Shown here piece by piece: positions 34,962 to 44,289 of a stretch of 64,000 nt of DNA (its first letter is position 1; each line of letters opens with the position of its first letter). The stretch is taken from assembly GCF_040786285.1 (NCBI RefSeq), contig NZ_JBFMKQ010000005.1, forward strand, positions 1 to 64,000. Reading direction: 5' to 3'. Both the position numbers and the translations under genes were made by a program. This stretch comes from Aquimarina sp040786285. GTDB lineage: Bacteria > Bacteroidota > Bacteroidia > Flavobacteriales > Flavobacteriaceae. The notes under the pieces were generated by a model. The model had not been told where the DNA came from, made no database searches, and worked only from the letters and a program-made list of their open reading frames with translations.

Positions 34962-37514
34962 ATGACAGAAGGAGAAAAACTTATACCTATCAATATAGAA
35001 GATGAGATGAAATCGGCATACATCGATTATTCGATGTCGGTTATTGTATCTCGGGCTCTTCCAGACGTTAGGGATGGTCTTAAACCTGTACATAGGCGTG
35101 TTTTATACGGTATGCATGAATTAGGTGTTAGGGCGAGTAGTGCTCATAAGAAATCTGCAAGAATTGTAGGAGAAGTTCTTGGTAAATATCACCCACATGG
35201 GGATACTTCGGTGTATGACACTATGGTGCGTATGGCTCAAGAATGGAGCTTGCGATATATGCTCGTCGACGGCCAAGGTAACTTTGGTTCTGTAGATGGT
35301 GATAGCCCTGCAGCAATGCGTTATACAGAGGCCAGAATGCGTAAGATATCTGAAGACATGTTGGCAGATATTGAAAAAGATACTGTAGATCACACCTTTA
35401 ATTTTGATGATACCTTACAAGAACCAACAGTTCTTCCTACAAGAATACCTGGTTTGTTAATTAATGGAGCGTCGGGAATTGCAGTGGGTATGGCTACCAA
35501 TATGCCACCACATAACTTAAGCGAAGTTGTTGATGGAACCATTGCTTATATCGATAATGATGAAATAGAAATTGATGAATTGATTACCCATATAAAAGCT
35601 CCTGATTTTCCAACTGGAGGTATAATTTATGGTTATGATGGTGTTAGAGAGGCTTTTAAGACGGGTAGAGGTAGAGTTGTAATGCGTGGTAAAGCCGCTT
35701 TTGAAGAGGTAAATGGTAGAGAATGTATTATCATTTCAGAGATACCTTATCAAGTTAACAAGGCAGATATGATCAAGAAAACTGCCGATCTTGTTAATGA
35801 TAAGAAGATCGATGGTATTTCTACTATTCGTGATGAATCAGATAGAAATGGTATGCGCATCGTTTATATCTTAAAACGTGATGCAATACCGAATATCGTT
35901 CTTAATCTTTTATATAAATATACAGCATTACAATCTTCTTTTAGTGTGAATAATATTGCACTGGTTAATGGAAGACCACAATTGCTTAATGTAAAAGAAA
36001 TGATTCATTATTTTGTAGAGCATAGACATGAAGTTGTTGTTCGTCGTACAAAATATGAATTAAGAAAAGCCGAAGAAAGAGCACATATTCTTGAAGGATT
36101 AATTATTGCATCTGATAATATAGATGAAGTGATTGCGTTAATCCGTGCTTCTGCTAACGCCGATGAAGCTAGAGAAAAGCTTATCAAACGTTTTAAACTA
36201 TCTGAAATACAAGCCAAAGCAATCGTAGAGATGCGATTACGTCAACTTACAGGTCTTGAACAGGATAAGTTACGTGCGGAGTATGAGGAATTAATGAAGA
36301 CTATTGAAGATCTTAAAGATATTCTTGCTAAAAAAGAACGTCGTATGGAGATCATCAAAGAAGAACTTATCGAGGTAAAAGAAAAGTATGGTGATGATCG
36401 TCGTTCTCAGATAGAATATGCAGGTGGGGATCTAAGTATCGAGGATATGATTCCTGATGAAAAAGTTGTAATTACTATTTCTCATGCCGGTTATATTAAA
36501 AGGACTTCTCTTAATGAATATAAGAAACAAAATAGAGGAGGAGTTGGTCAGAAAGGAAGTACAACACGTAACGAAGATTTTCTAGAGCATTTATTTGTCG
36601 GAACAAATCATCAATATATGTTGTTTTTTACCCAAAAAGGGAAGTGTTTCTGGATGCGAGTATATGAAATTCCTGAAGGTAGTAAAACTTCTAAAGGTAG
36701 GGCAATACAGAATTTGATCAACATCGAAAGTGACGATAAAGTAAAAGCATTTATATGTACTCAAGATCTTAAAGATGAAGAATACATTAACTCTCATTAT
36801 GTTATAATGGCAACCAAAAAAGGGCAAGTCAAAAAGACATCTTTAGAGCAGTATTCCAGACCAAGAACTAATGGTATTAATGCGATAACTATAAAGGATA
36901 ATGATGAACTTCTTGAAGCGAAGTTGACCGATGGTAAAAGTCAGGTTATGTTAGCCGTTAAATCAGGAAAAGCTATTCGTTTCGAAGAAGAAAAAACAAG
37001 GCCCATGGGTCGAGGAGCATCTGGAGTAAGAGGTATTCGATTGGCCGACGAAAAGGATGAAGTAATAGGAATGATAGCGGTAAATGACATGGATAGCAAT
37101 ATCTTGGTTGTTTCAGAGAATGGTTATGGTAAACGTTCTAAATTAGAAGATTATAGAATAACCAATAGAGGAGGAAAAGGTGTAAAAACTATTTCTGTAA
37201 CCAAAAAAACCGGAAACTTAGTTGCCATCAAAAATGTAACTGATTTAGATGATCTTATGATTATTAATAAATCAGGAATTGCTATTAGATTAGCTGTAGA
37301 AGATTTACGTGTTATGGGACGTGCTACACAAGGTGTTCGTCTTATTAATCTAAAAGGTAAAGATTCTATTGCTGCGGTGGCAAAAGTTATGCACGACGAA
37401 GATGATATTGATGAAAACGGAGAAGATGAAAATATAGAAAATGAAAATTCTTCTTCTGTAGATCATGATTCTGCGTCAGATGGCATGAATATTGATAATG
37501 AAACGAAAGAATAA
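34962..37514 (+). CDS. gyrA: DNA gyrase subunit A
   Basis: The 850-residue protein is a full GyrA: an N-terminal winged helix with the catalytic tyrosine in R-Y-T-E-A-R-M (Tyr 121), a tower, a coiled-coil arm, and a C-terminal six-bladed pinwheel domain with the GyrA box Q-N-R-G-G-V-G-Q-K-G. The quinolone-resistance region reads H-P-H-G-D-T-S-V-Y-D-T, so the residue at the Ser83 position of E. coli is threonine and Asp87 is kept; this is a natural variant, not evidence of resistance. The tail (from about residue 815) is strongly acidic. A TPR protein gene follows after 29 bases. Confidence 0.96.
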   Translation: MTEGEKLIPINIEDEMKSAYIDYSMSVIVSRALPDVRDGLKPVHRRVLYGMHELGVRASSAHKKSARIVGEVLGKYHPHGDTSVYDTMVRMAQEWSLRYMLVDGQGNFGSVDGDSPAAMRYTEARMRKISEDMLADIEKDTVDHTFNFDDTLQEPTVLPTRIPGLLINGASGIAVGMATNMPPHNLSEVVDGTIAYIDNDEIEIDELITHIKAPDFPTGGIIYGYDGVREAFKTGRGRVVMRGKAAFEEVNGRECIIISEIPYQVNKADMIKKTADLVNDKKIDGISTIRDESDRNGMRIVYILKRDAIPNIVLNLLYKYTALQSSFSVNNIALVNGRPQLLNVKEMIHYFVEHRHEVVVRRTKYELRKAEERAHILEGLIIASDNIDEVIALIRASANADEAREKLIKRFKLSEIQAKAIVEMRLRQLTGLEQDKLRAEYEELMKTIEDLKDILAKKERRMEIIKEELIEVKEKYGDDRRSQIEYAGGDLSIEDMIPDEKVVITISHAGYIKRTSLNEYKKQNRGGVGQKGSTTRNEDFLEHLFVGTNHQYMLFFTQKGKCFWMRVYEIPEGSKTSKGRAIQNLINIESDDKVKAFICTQDLKDEEYINSHYVIMATKKGQVKKTSLEQYSRPRTNGINAITIKDNDELLEAKLTDGKSQVMLAVKSGKAIRFEEEKTRPMGRGASGVRGIRLADEKDEVIGMIAVNDMDSNILVVSENGYGKRSKLEDYRITNRGGKGVKTISVTKKTGNLVAIKNVTDLDDLMIINKSGIAIRLAVEDLRVMGRATQGVRLINLKGKDSIAAVAKVMHDEDDIDENGEDENIENENSSSVDHDSASDGMNIDNETKE

Positions 37515-37543
37515 TCAAATCCCATTTTAAAAAAAATAAAGTA

Positions 37544-38818
37544 ATGAAGACTAAATTTATTGTAGTACTATTTTTAACATTTAGCGCTATCGGATTTTCT
37601 CAAAAACAAGAATTAAAAACAGCTTCAAAGGCACTTAAGGCAGGTAATATGGAAGCTGCTAGTGAAGCACTAAAGACTGCTGAAGGACTTATAGAAACAG
37701 CTGATAAGAAAATGAAAGCACAATTTTATTTTCTTAAAGGACAGGTGTTGTCTTCGTCTGCGGGTGCATCTTTAGAGAAAATTGAAAAAGCTACAAATGC
37801 ATACACAAAAGCGATTGAAATTGAAAACGAAGCTGGAGCTGCCAAATATACTGCTGATGCAAATCAAAAAATTCAGACAATACGTCAGTCTTTGATTGAG
37901 AATGCTATCAAGGATCAGAATGCTAAGAATTATAAAGGAGCTGCAGAAAAACTTCATTTAGGGTACACAACAAATAAAGCAGATACAATATATCTTTACT
38001 ATGCTGCAGGAAATGCTGTTAATGGAAAAGATTACGATACTGCATTGTCGTACTATGAAGAATTGAAAAACGTTGGTTTTAGTGGTATTACAACAGAATT
38101 TGTGGCTACAAATAAAGAAACTGGAGAAGTAGAACCTTTTGATTCTAAACAAACCAGAGACCTTTCTGTAAAATCTGGAAAATACATTAAGCCAGAAGAA
38201 CGTAAATTAGAATCTAGGAAAGGAGAAATAGTTAAAAATATTGCTTTAATCTACATGACTCAAGGAAAAGATGAAGAAGCAATAAAAGCCATTGAAGAAG
38301 CAAGAGCTGAAAATCCTGAAGACACTGCTTTAATGCAAGCTCAAGCCGATATGTTTTACAAACAAGGGAATATAGCTAAGTATAAAGAAATCATGGAACA
38401 GATTGTTGCTAATGATCCTGAAAATCCTGATTTATTATATAACCTGGGTGTTAGTGCTTCTCGTTTAGAAGATAATGACCAGGCTATGGAGTATTACAAA
38501 AAGGCACTAGAATTAAGACCTGATTATACTTCTGCACAGATCAACATTGCCGCTTTAATTTTAGGTAATGAAAAAGCGATTGTAGAGGAGATGAATAACT
38601 TGGGTACTTCTAGTAAGGATTACAAACGTTATGACGAATTGAAGCTTAGGAGAGATGGTTTGTATAAAAGTGCAATACCTTACCTAGAAGGAGCATTAAA
38701 AAGTGATTCTGATAATGTAGAAGCTGTACGAACGTTAATGAATATTTTTTATCAGTTAGATGACCCTAAGGCTGATGCTATGAAAAATAAACTTAAAGCG
38801 CTAGAAGGAGGTAATTAA
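37544..38818 (+). CDS. Secreted tetratricopeptide repeat protein downstream of gyrA
   Basis: The 424-residue product starts with a signal peptide (T-F-S-A-I-G-F-S-Q) and contains several TPR units, the clearest being P-E-D-T-A-L-M-Q-A-Q-A-D and P-D-L-L-Y-N-L-G-V-S-A-S-R-L-E-D and P-D-Y-T-S-A-Q-I-N-I-A-A-L. A linker rich in Lys and Glu follows the signal. TPR scaffolds bind other proteins, here in the periplasm. It lies 29 bases after gyrA and shares its terminator at 38843, so it is probably in the gyrA transcript. Confidence 0.85.
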   Translation: MKTKFIVVLFLTFSAIGFSQKQELKTASKALKAGNMEAASEALKTAEGLIETADKKMKAQFYFLKGQVLSSSAGASLEKIEKATNAYTKAIEIENEAGAAKYTADANQKIQTIRQSLIENAIKDQNAKNYKGAAEKLHLGYTTNKADTIYLYYAAGNAVNGKDYDTALSYYEELKNVGFSGITTEFVATNKETGEVEPFDSKQTRDLSVKSGKYIKPEERKLESRKGEIVKNIALIYMTQGKDEEAIKAIEEARAENPEDTALMQAQADMFYKQGNIAKYKEIMEQIVANDPENPDLLYNLGVSASRLEDNDQAMEYYKKALELRPDYTSAQINIAALILGNEKAIVEEMNNLGTSSKDYKRYDELKLRRDGLYKSAIPYLEGALKSDSDNVEAVRTLMNIFYQLDDPKADAMKNKLKALEGGN

Positions 38819-38842
38819 ATCTCATCTAAGTAAGCATAAAAA

Positions 38843-38875
38843 AAACCGGAATCTAACAAGATTCCGGTTTTTTTA
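38843..38875. terminator. Bidirectional intrinsic terminator between the TPR gene and pheT
   Basis: AAACCGGAAT (38843-38852) and ATTCCGGTTT (38861-38870) form a 10-bp perfect stem with an 8-nt loop, with A residues before and T residues after. It separates the convergent TPR protein and pheT genes. Confidence 0.9.
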
Positions 38876-38913
38876 TACCTTAAAAATCACCTTTTCAAAG
38901 GAGGAGAGTTAAT

Positions 38914-41340
38914 TTATCTTAACTCAGCACCTAATTTACTTTCAAAATTATGCTGTAGCTTATTCATGATTTTGTCTATCTGCTTGTCGGTAAGTGTTTT
39001 ATTTTCATCTTGTAAAGTGAAACTTACTGCATACGACTTTTTACCTTTGGGTAAGTTCTTTCCTTGATATACATCAAATAGGTTGATATCTTTTAAAAGC
39101 TGCTTTTCAGTTTGTTTTGCTATAGTATGAATTTCTTCAAATTTTATAGTATCATCTAAGAGAAGAGCAAAGTCACGACGTACTTCTGGAAACTTAGGAA
39201 TATCATGATACCAAATTTTATTATGTTTTGCATATTCTAAAACAGCATCCCAATTAAAATCAGCGTACAATACTTCTTGAGAAACAGAAAAATGTTTTAA
39301 AACAGATTTTTTTACAATTCCAAAATCTACTAACTTGGTTTTGCCTAAACTAAGTGAAAGCCCTTCAGAGAACAGGTCATTCTTAATCGGAGTGGTTTTA
39401 AGTTTAGTTAAACCAAGACGTTCTAATACAGAAGACACAATACCTTTTAGATAAAAGAAATCACTATGTTGTTGGTTTGTTTTCCAGCTCTCTTTTGTTT
39501 GATTACCAGAAATTATAATGCTTAAGTGTTTATTTTCAATTCTTTTACCATCGTAATCGTGATACGTTTTTCCGAATTCAAATAATTTTAGATCAGCACG
39601 TTTCCTGTTGATATTATAAGAAACCGCTTCAAGTCCAGAAAACAGCATCGATTGTCTTAAAACTGCTAAATCATTACTAAGAGGGTTTAGCATCTCTACA
39701 TTGTGTTCAGCTTTTAATTGTTCGCTAAGATCAATATAATCTTGAGTAGTAAGCGAGTTAGCTAACATTTCATTAAACCCGCGACCTACTAATTGATTTG
39801 ATATTGTATTTTGTACATTATGATCAGAAAACTTGTCAATATTAGATATAGACGCATTTAATTTTTGCGTAAAACTTATATTGTTATATCCATATACTCT
39901 AAGTATTTCTTCGATAACATCGACTTCTCTTTGCACATCATTTCTGTATGCCGGGATGGTTAATCCAATTCCTTTTTCGGTAATACTGTTAATTTTAATG
40001 TCCAGCGAAGTAAGAATAGACTTAATAGTTTCCTGAGGAAGTTCTTCTCCAATTAATTTTGCTGTATTGTCAAACGACAAAAACACCTGGAAATCTTCAA
40101 TTTTTTTAGGATATAAATCCATAATCTCACTAGAAATAGTACCACCTGCCAGTTCTTGTATTAATAGAGCTGCTCTTTTTAAGGCATATTCTGTAACATT
40201 AGGATCAATTCCTCTTTCAAATCTAAAGGAAGCATCGGTATTTAATCCATGACGTTTTGCGGTCTTACGAACGCTTACAGGATTAAAATATGCACTTTCT
40301 AAGAAAATAGAGGTGGTGCTTTCGGTAACACCAGAATTTATACCTCCAAAAACACCTGCGATGCAAAGTGGTTTTACAGCATCACATATCATTAGATCTT
40401 CTTCATGCAATTCTCTCTCGATTTCGTCTAAAGTAGTAAATTTTGTACCTGATTCTAAGGTTTTAACCTCGATAGAGCCACCTTCTATATAATGTGCGTC
40501 AAAAGCATGTAATGGTTGTCCTAGTTCATGAAGAACATAATTAGTGACATCTACCACATTGTTTTTTGGAGTAATTCCAATAGCTTTAAGTCTATGTTGC
40601 AGCCAAGAAGGAGATTCGCCTACTTTGATATCAGAGATCGTAACACCGCAATATCTTGGAGCCAAAGCCGGATCTTTAACTTCAATATTAATTTTATTTA
40701 ACCGGTTTTCTACTCTAAAATTACTTACCGATGGTGTAATGAGTTCAAGGTTGATGTCTTGTTGTAGTAATCCGGCTTTAAGATCACGAGCGGTACCCCA
40801 ATGACTCATTGCATCGGCACGGTTGGGGGTTAATCCAATTTCAAAAATTTGATCATTCTCGATATCAAATACTTCAGAAGCTTTTGTTCCTACGGTAATA
40901 TTGGTATTTAGAACCATAATTCCGTCATGACTTTTCCCAAGGCCCAGTTCATCTTCGGCACATATCATACCGTGGCTTTCTTCTCCACGTATTTTACCTT
41001 TTTTGATCACCCATTCTTTTCCGTCATCATCATATAACTTTGTTCCAATAGTGGCTACAGGTACTTTTTGACCCGCTGCAACATTTGGTGCACCACAAAC
41101 AATTTGTACAGGGTCGCCATTACCTAAATCTACTTTAGTTATCTTCAGTTTATCTGCATTTGGGTGTTTTTCACATGCAAGAACCTGTCCTACTACTACT
41201 CCTTCTAAGCCGCCTCGAACACTTTGGTAGGTTTCTATTCCTTCTACTTCTAAACCTAAATCAGTAAGTAATTCTCCTGTTTTTTCGGCGCTCCAATCAG
41301 GATTAATAAATTGTTTAAGCCAGTTATATGAAATCTTCAT
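38914..41340 (-). CDS. pheT: Phenylalanine--tRNA ligase subunit beta
   Basis: The 808-residue protein has the complete PheT order: an N-terminal tRNA-binding OB-fold (about residues 40-155, with H-P-N-A-D-K-L and V-C-G-A-P-N), the B3/B4 domain, B5, a class II core-like domain and a C-terminal ferredoxin-like anticodon-binding domain (F-P-E-V-R-R-D-F-A-L-L near 715). It forms the alpha2-beta2 synthetase with PheS, which is not in this window, as usual in Bacteroidota. Upstream lies a 303-base gap before the divergently transcribed TlpA-like lipoprotein gene. Confidence 0.96.
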   Translation of the reverse strand: MKISYNWLKQFINPDWSAEKTGELLTDLGLEVEGIETYQSVRGGLEGVVVGQVLACEKHPNADKLKITKVDLGNGDPVQIVCGAPNVAAGQKVPVATIGTKLYDDDGKEWVIKKGKIRGEESHGMICAEDELGLGKSHDGIMVLNTNITVGTKASEVFDIENDQIFEIGLTPNRADAMSHWGTARDLKAGLLQQDINLELITPSVSNFRVENRLNKINIEVKDPALAPRYCGVTISDIKVGESPSWLQHRLKAIGITPKNNVVDVTNYVLHELGQPLHAFDAHYIEGGSIEVKTLESGTKFTTLDEIERELHEEDLMICDAVKPLCIAGVFGGINSGVTESTTSIFLESAYFNPVSVRKTAKRHGLNTDASFRFERGIDPNVTEYALKRAALLIQELAGGTISSEIMDLYPKKIEDFQVFLSFDNTAKLIGEELPQETIKSILTSLDIKINSITEKGIGLTIPAYRNDVQREVDVIEEILRVYGYNNISFTQKLNASISNIDKFSDHNVQNTISNQLVGRGFNEMLANSLTTQDYIDLSEQLKAEHNVEMLNPLSNDLAVLRQSMLFSGLEAVSYNINRKRADLKLFEFGKTYHDYDGKRIENKHLSIIISGNQTKESWKTNQQHSDFFYLKGIVSSVLERLGLTKLKTTPIKNDLFSEGLSLSLGKTKLVDFGIVKKSVLKHFSVSQEVLYADFNWDAVLEYAKHNKIWYHDIPKFPEVRRDFALLLDDTIKFEEIHTIAKQTEKQLLKDINLFDVYQGKNLPKGKKSYAVSFTLQDENKTLTDKQIDKIMNKLQHNFESKLGAELR

Positions 41341-41524
41341 CTATGATGTTTCTAAATTCAGTCGGTAAAGATAATATATTGGATAGAGGTTACAAACAAG
41401 AAATTTACCTTAATATAGTATATGAGAATTATTTTTAATTCTTTGTAAATGTTGATGCTTCTATGCATTCTTACTTGTTTGCAAAAAATAGAAGAATAAA
41501 ATCATATTTGACTATATAATTTTT

Positions 41525-41643
41525 TATTTTTGATAAGATGAAGAAAATGAAAATGGGAATTAAATAATTATATATAAATTTTAAATTAATAGAAAAATGT
41601 CTGGAAGGTATATTGTTCTTTCTAGGCATTTTTTATAGATGTT
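41525..41643 (+). promoter_or_regulatory. Leader with -7 box, 9-codon frame and hairpin/T-run ahead of the TlpA-like gene
   Basis: A TATTTTTG box (41525-41532; nearest TTG at 41508-41510, a short 14-nt spacing) is followed by a tiny open frame at 41538 (M-K-K-M-K-M-G-I-K). A G-U-rich hairpin then pairs 41595-41607 with 41619-41631 and continues into a T run that ends 8 bases before the start codon at 41644. This is the layout of a transcription attenuator or of a small RNA ending in a terminator. The rest of the 303-base gap (41341-41524) shows nothing definite. Confidence 0.4.
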
Positions 41644-42873
41644 ATGAAGAAACAAATCATTTTAGTACTTACCCTCACTCTTGTATTATTTTCATGTAAA
41701 AAAGATGAGCCCAAAGATCCGGTCAATTTTAAAAGTGGTCCTTGGAGAGCTGTTCTTGATGTTCAAGATAGCAAACAACTTCCTTTTTTGTTTGAAGTAA
41801 TGGATGACCAGACTTTAAAAATCTTTAATGCCGAAGAAACCATTGATGTAGATGAAGTTGAGATATTCGGTGATTCTATAAAAATTAAGTTTCCTGTATT
41901 TGAAGGATATGTAGCCGCAAAGTTCGTGGATTCAATGAATATTTCAGGGAGTTTTGTTAAAGAAAGTTTAGATAGGATAGTACCTTTTACGGCGACATAC
42001 GGTGAGCAAGATAGGTTTGAGATTCATTCAAAACCTTTATATGATATTACTGGTAATTGGGAAACTGTTTTTAGTCAGGATGATGAAGCAGATCGATATA
42101 TTGCCAAAGGGTCATTTACTCAAAATGGCAATATTGTTTCTGGTACTTTTAGAACTACAACTGGAGATTATAGGTATCTAGAAGGTGTTCTTAATAATGA
42201 TCAGTTACAATTATCTACTTTTGATGCCGCACATGCATTTTTATTTACAGCAAAGGTTACCGATAGTACAATGAATGGCTATTTTTATTCAGGAAATCAT
42301 TGGAAAGAGCCTTTTACGGCAAAGAAAAATGAAACCTATGAGTTGCCCTCAGAAGACTCGTTGACTTACCTTAAAAAAGGATATGATACTTTTGATTTTA
42401 ATTTTCCGAATGCCAAAGGAGATCAAGTTTCATTAAAAGATGCTCGATTTAAGGATAAAGTTGTAATAGTACAGATTATGGGAACTTGGTGTCCAAACTG
42501 TATGGACGAAACAAAATATTATGTTGATTTCTATACTCAAAATAAAGAAAAAGATGTAGAGATTGTTGCCTTAGCCTTTGAATATGCCAAGACCAAAGAA
42601 AAAGCTTTCAAGTCTATTGAAAGATTACAAAAGAAATTAAAGGTTGAATATCCTATTCTTCTTGCACAATACGGCACTTCAGATAAACAAAAAGCTCAAG
42701 AAAAATTACCAATGCTTAACCATGTTCTATCGTACCCTACAACCATTTTTATTGACAAAAAAGGTCAAGTACGTAAGATACATACAGGGTTTAATGGACC
42801 AGCTACAGGTCAAAAATATATTGACTTTAAAAAAGATTTCGAAGAATTTGTTAATCAACTCTTACTAGAATAA
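41644..42873 (+). CDS. TlpA-like thioredoxin-fold lipoprotein with N-terminal domain
   Basis: The 409-residue product begins with a lipoprotein signal (L-V-L-F-S-C, Cys 17) followed by K-K-D-E, near the Bacteroidota surface-export pattern. Residues about 25-245 form a beta-rich DUF4369/DUF-like region with two lipocalin-type repeats (G-P-W-R-A-V-L and G-N-W-E-T-V-F). Residues about 265-409 are a thioredoxin/AhpC-TSA domain with the redox motif G-T-W-C-P-N-C-M-D-E. TlpA-like proteins act as thiol-disulfide reductases in the periplasm. A leader with hairpin and T run precedes the start (see separate entry). Confidence 0.86.
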   Translation: MKKQIILVLTLTLVLFSCKKDEPKDPVNFKSGPWRAVLDVQDSKQLPFLFEVMDDQTLKIFNAEETIDVDEVEIFGDSIKIKFPVFEGYVAAKFVDSMNISGSFVKESLDRIVPFTATYGEQDRFEIHSKPLYDITGNWETVFSQDDEADRYIAKGSFTQNGNIVSGTFRTTTGDYRYLEGVLNNDQLQLSTFDAAHAFLFTAKVTDSTMNGYFYSGNHWKEPFTAKKNETYELPSEDSLTYLKKGYDTFDFNFPNAKGDQVSLKDARFKDKVVIVQIMGTWCPNCMDETKYYVDFYTQNKEKDVEIVALAFEYAKTKEKAFKSIERLQKKLKVEYPILLAQYGTSDKQKAQEKLPMLNHVLSYPTTIFIDKKGQVRKIHTGFNGPATGQKYIDFKKDFEEFVNQLLLE

Positions 42874-43016
42874 ATCGGTTTAACAATCAATTATGACTTT
42901 CTTATTGAGTTTAACAATATGGTAACATTAGGATTAATAATTACCTCTTACATTGTTACTTGTAGAGATTCAATCAAATTTCTACAGGATAGTAATTAAT
43001 TCAAAAAACGTCAGTC

Positions 43017-44117
43017 ATGAAACAATCAAATCTGTTTACAGCATGTATTGCTGTAGTTACGCTGTTGTTCTCAATTGAGGCAACTGCTCAACTAAAAACC
43101 CCCGAAGCGAGTCAACGTGCAAAAGTAATGCAACGTGTAGGAATCACCGATATTATTATTGACTATGGAAGGCCCAGCGTTAAAGAACGCGAAATATGGG
43201 GAAAACTTGTACCTTACGGATATAATAATTTAGGTTTTGGAACCTCTACTGCTGCACCATGGAGAGCAGGTGCAAATACGAATTCTACCATAAAATTTAC
43301 ACATGATGTAAAAGTGGAAGGAAAAGATATCAAAGCCGGTAAATACGGTTTGCATATTGCATTAAAAGAAGATGGAGGTGCAACGGTTATATTTTCTAAT
43401 AATTATTCTTCCTGGGGAAGCTATTTTTATGACGAAAAAGAGGATGCATTACGAGTAGATGTAAAGACCAAAGATGTTGCACATACAGAAACATTAACCT
43501 TCTTGTTTCCAGAATTTGAAGCGAATAGTACTACGGCCGCTTTACGTTGGGAAAAAAAGGAAATTCCTTTTAAGATAGAAGTCAATGTAAAGGATGTGGT
43601 AATGAATAAAATTAAGCAAGATCTTCGTGGTTCTAAGGGATTTACACAGTCAAATTGGGATAGCGCAGCTAATTATGCTTTTAATGCTGAAGAATTAGAC
43701 CAGGCATTAGAGTGGATCAATACTTCGATTACAGGATCTTTCTTTAGTAAAGAAACTTTTTCTAACCTTTCTCTTAAGTCACAAATCCTAGCGAAGCAAG
43801 GAAATACATCTGAAGCGATGACCTATGTCGATAAAGCCGCTAAAATGGGTAATGCTTCTCAAGTGTATCGATTAGGAGTTGGGCTTATAAAGCTAGACCA
43901 AAAAGATAAAGCTTTAGCGGTACTAAAGGATAATGTAAAGAATAATAAGGGAGCCTGGCCTTCAAATTATGGGTTGGCAAGAGCGTATTCTGCAACAGGA
44001 GATTATCAAAACGCGATAAAGGCTTTAAACACCGCTTTACCTAACGCACCCGAAAGATTTAAACCAAGGTTAAATGGTAATCTAGAAAAACTTAAAAAAG
44101 GAGAGGATATCAACTAG
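43017..44117 (+). CDS. DUF2911 protein with C-terminal TPR repeats
   Basis: A signal peptide (cut near E-A-T-A-Q) is followed by a DUF2911 domain (about residues 28-180), with its hallmarks S-P/Q-R-A-K-V-x-Q-x-V-G, I-D-Y-G-R-P-S-V-K-x-R-x-I-W-G, and T-S-W-G-x-Y/F-Y-x-x-K-E-D (here S-S-W-G-S-Y-F-Y-D-E-K-E-D). The C-terminal part (about 210-360) has TPR helices (A-L-E-W-I-N-T-S-I, D-Y-Q-N-A-I-K-A-L-N). DUF2911 proteins are envelope proteins of Bacteroidota of unknown function. A terminator follows 23 bases after the stop. Confidence 0.85.
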   Translation: MKQSNLFTACIAVVTLLFSIEATAQLKTPEASQRAKVMQRVGITDIIIDYGRPSVKEREIWGKLVPYGYNNLGFGTSTAAPWRAGANTNSTIKFTHDVKVEGKDIKAGKYGLHIALKEDGGATVIFSNNYSSWGSYFYDEKEDALRVDVKTKDVAHTETLTFLFPEFEANSTTAALRWEKKEIPFKIEVNVKDVVMNKIKQDLRGSKGFTQSNWDSAANYAFNAEELDQALEWINTSITGSFFSKETFSNLSLKSQILAKQGNTSEAMTYVDKAAKMGNASQVYRLGVGLIKLDQKDKALAVLKDNVKNNKGAWPSNYGLARAYSATGDYQNAIKALNTALPNAPERFKPRLNGNLEKLKKGEDIN

Positions 44118-44138
44118 AAAGCAAAATGTATAAGATGT

Positions 44139-44171
44139 AAAAGGTTTAGAATTTTTCTAGACCTTTTTTTA
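44139..44171 (+). terminator. Intrinsic terminator after the DUF2911 gene
   Basis: AAGGTTTAGAA (44141-44151) pairs with TTCTAGACCTT (44155-44165) with one G-U pair, and is followed by a run of T. It separates the gene from pta. Confidence 0.82.
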
Positions 44172-44289
44172 TTGAAATTAAAAAGGAATGATTAATATTA
44201 TATATGCACTTTACAAGGTAGTTTTATTCCTTAATAATTTTACGGTAAAGCTGTATTAATGTATCTTTGTGTCAACCAAATTTAACCAC

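Noticed and set aside
35160..35240. Quinolone-resistance mutation in gyrA
   Set aside because: Thr at the position of E. coli Ser83 is a common natural residue in other bacteria, and Asp87 is retained. Nothing here proves resistance.
44269..44289. GTG start for pta
   Set aside because: The codon overlaps the TATCTTTG -7 box, and the ATG at 44290 gives the normal Pta start.
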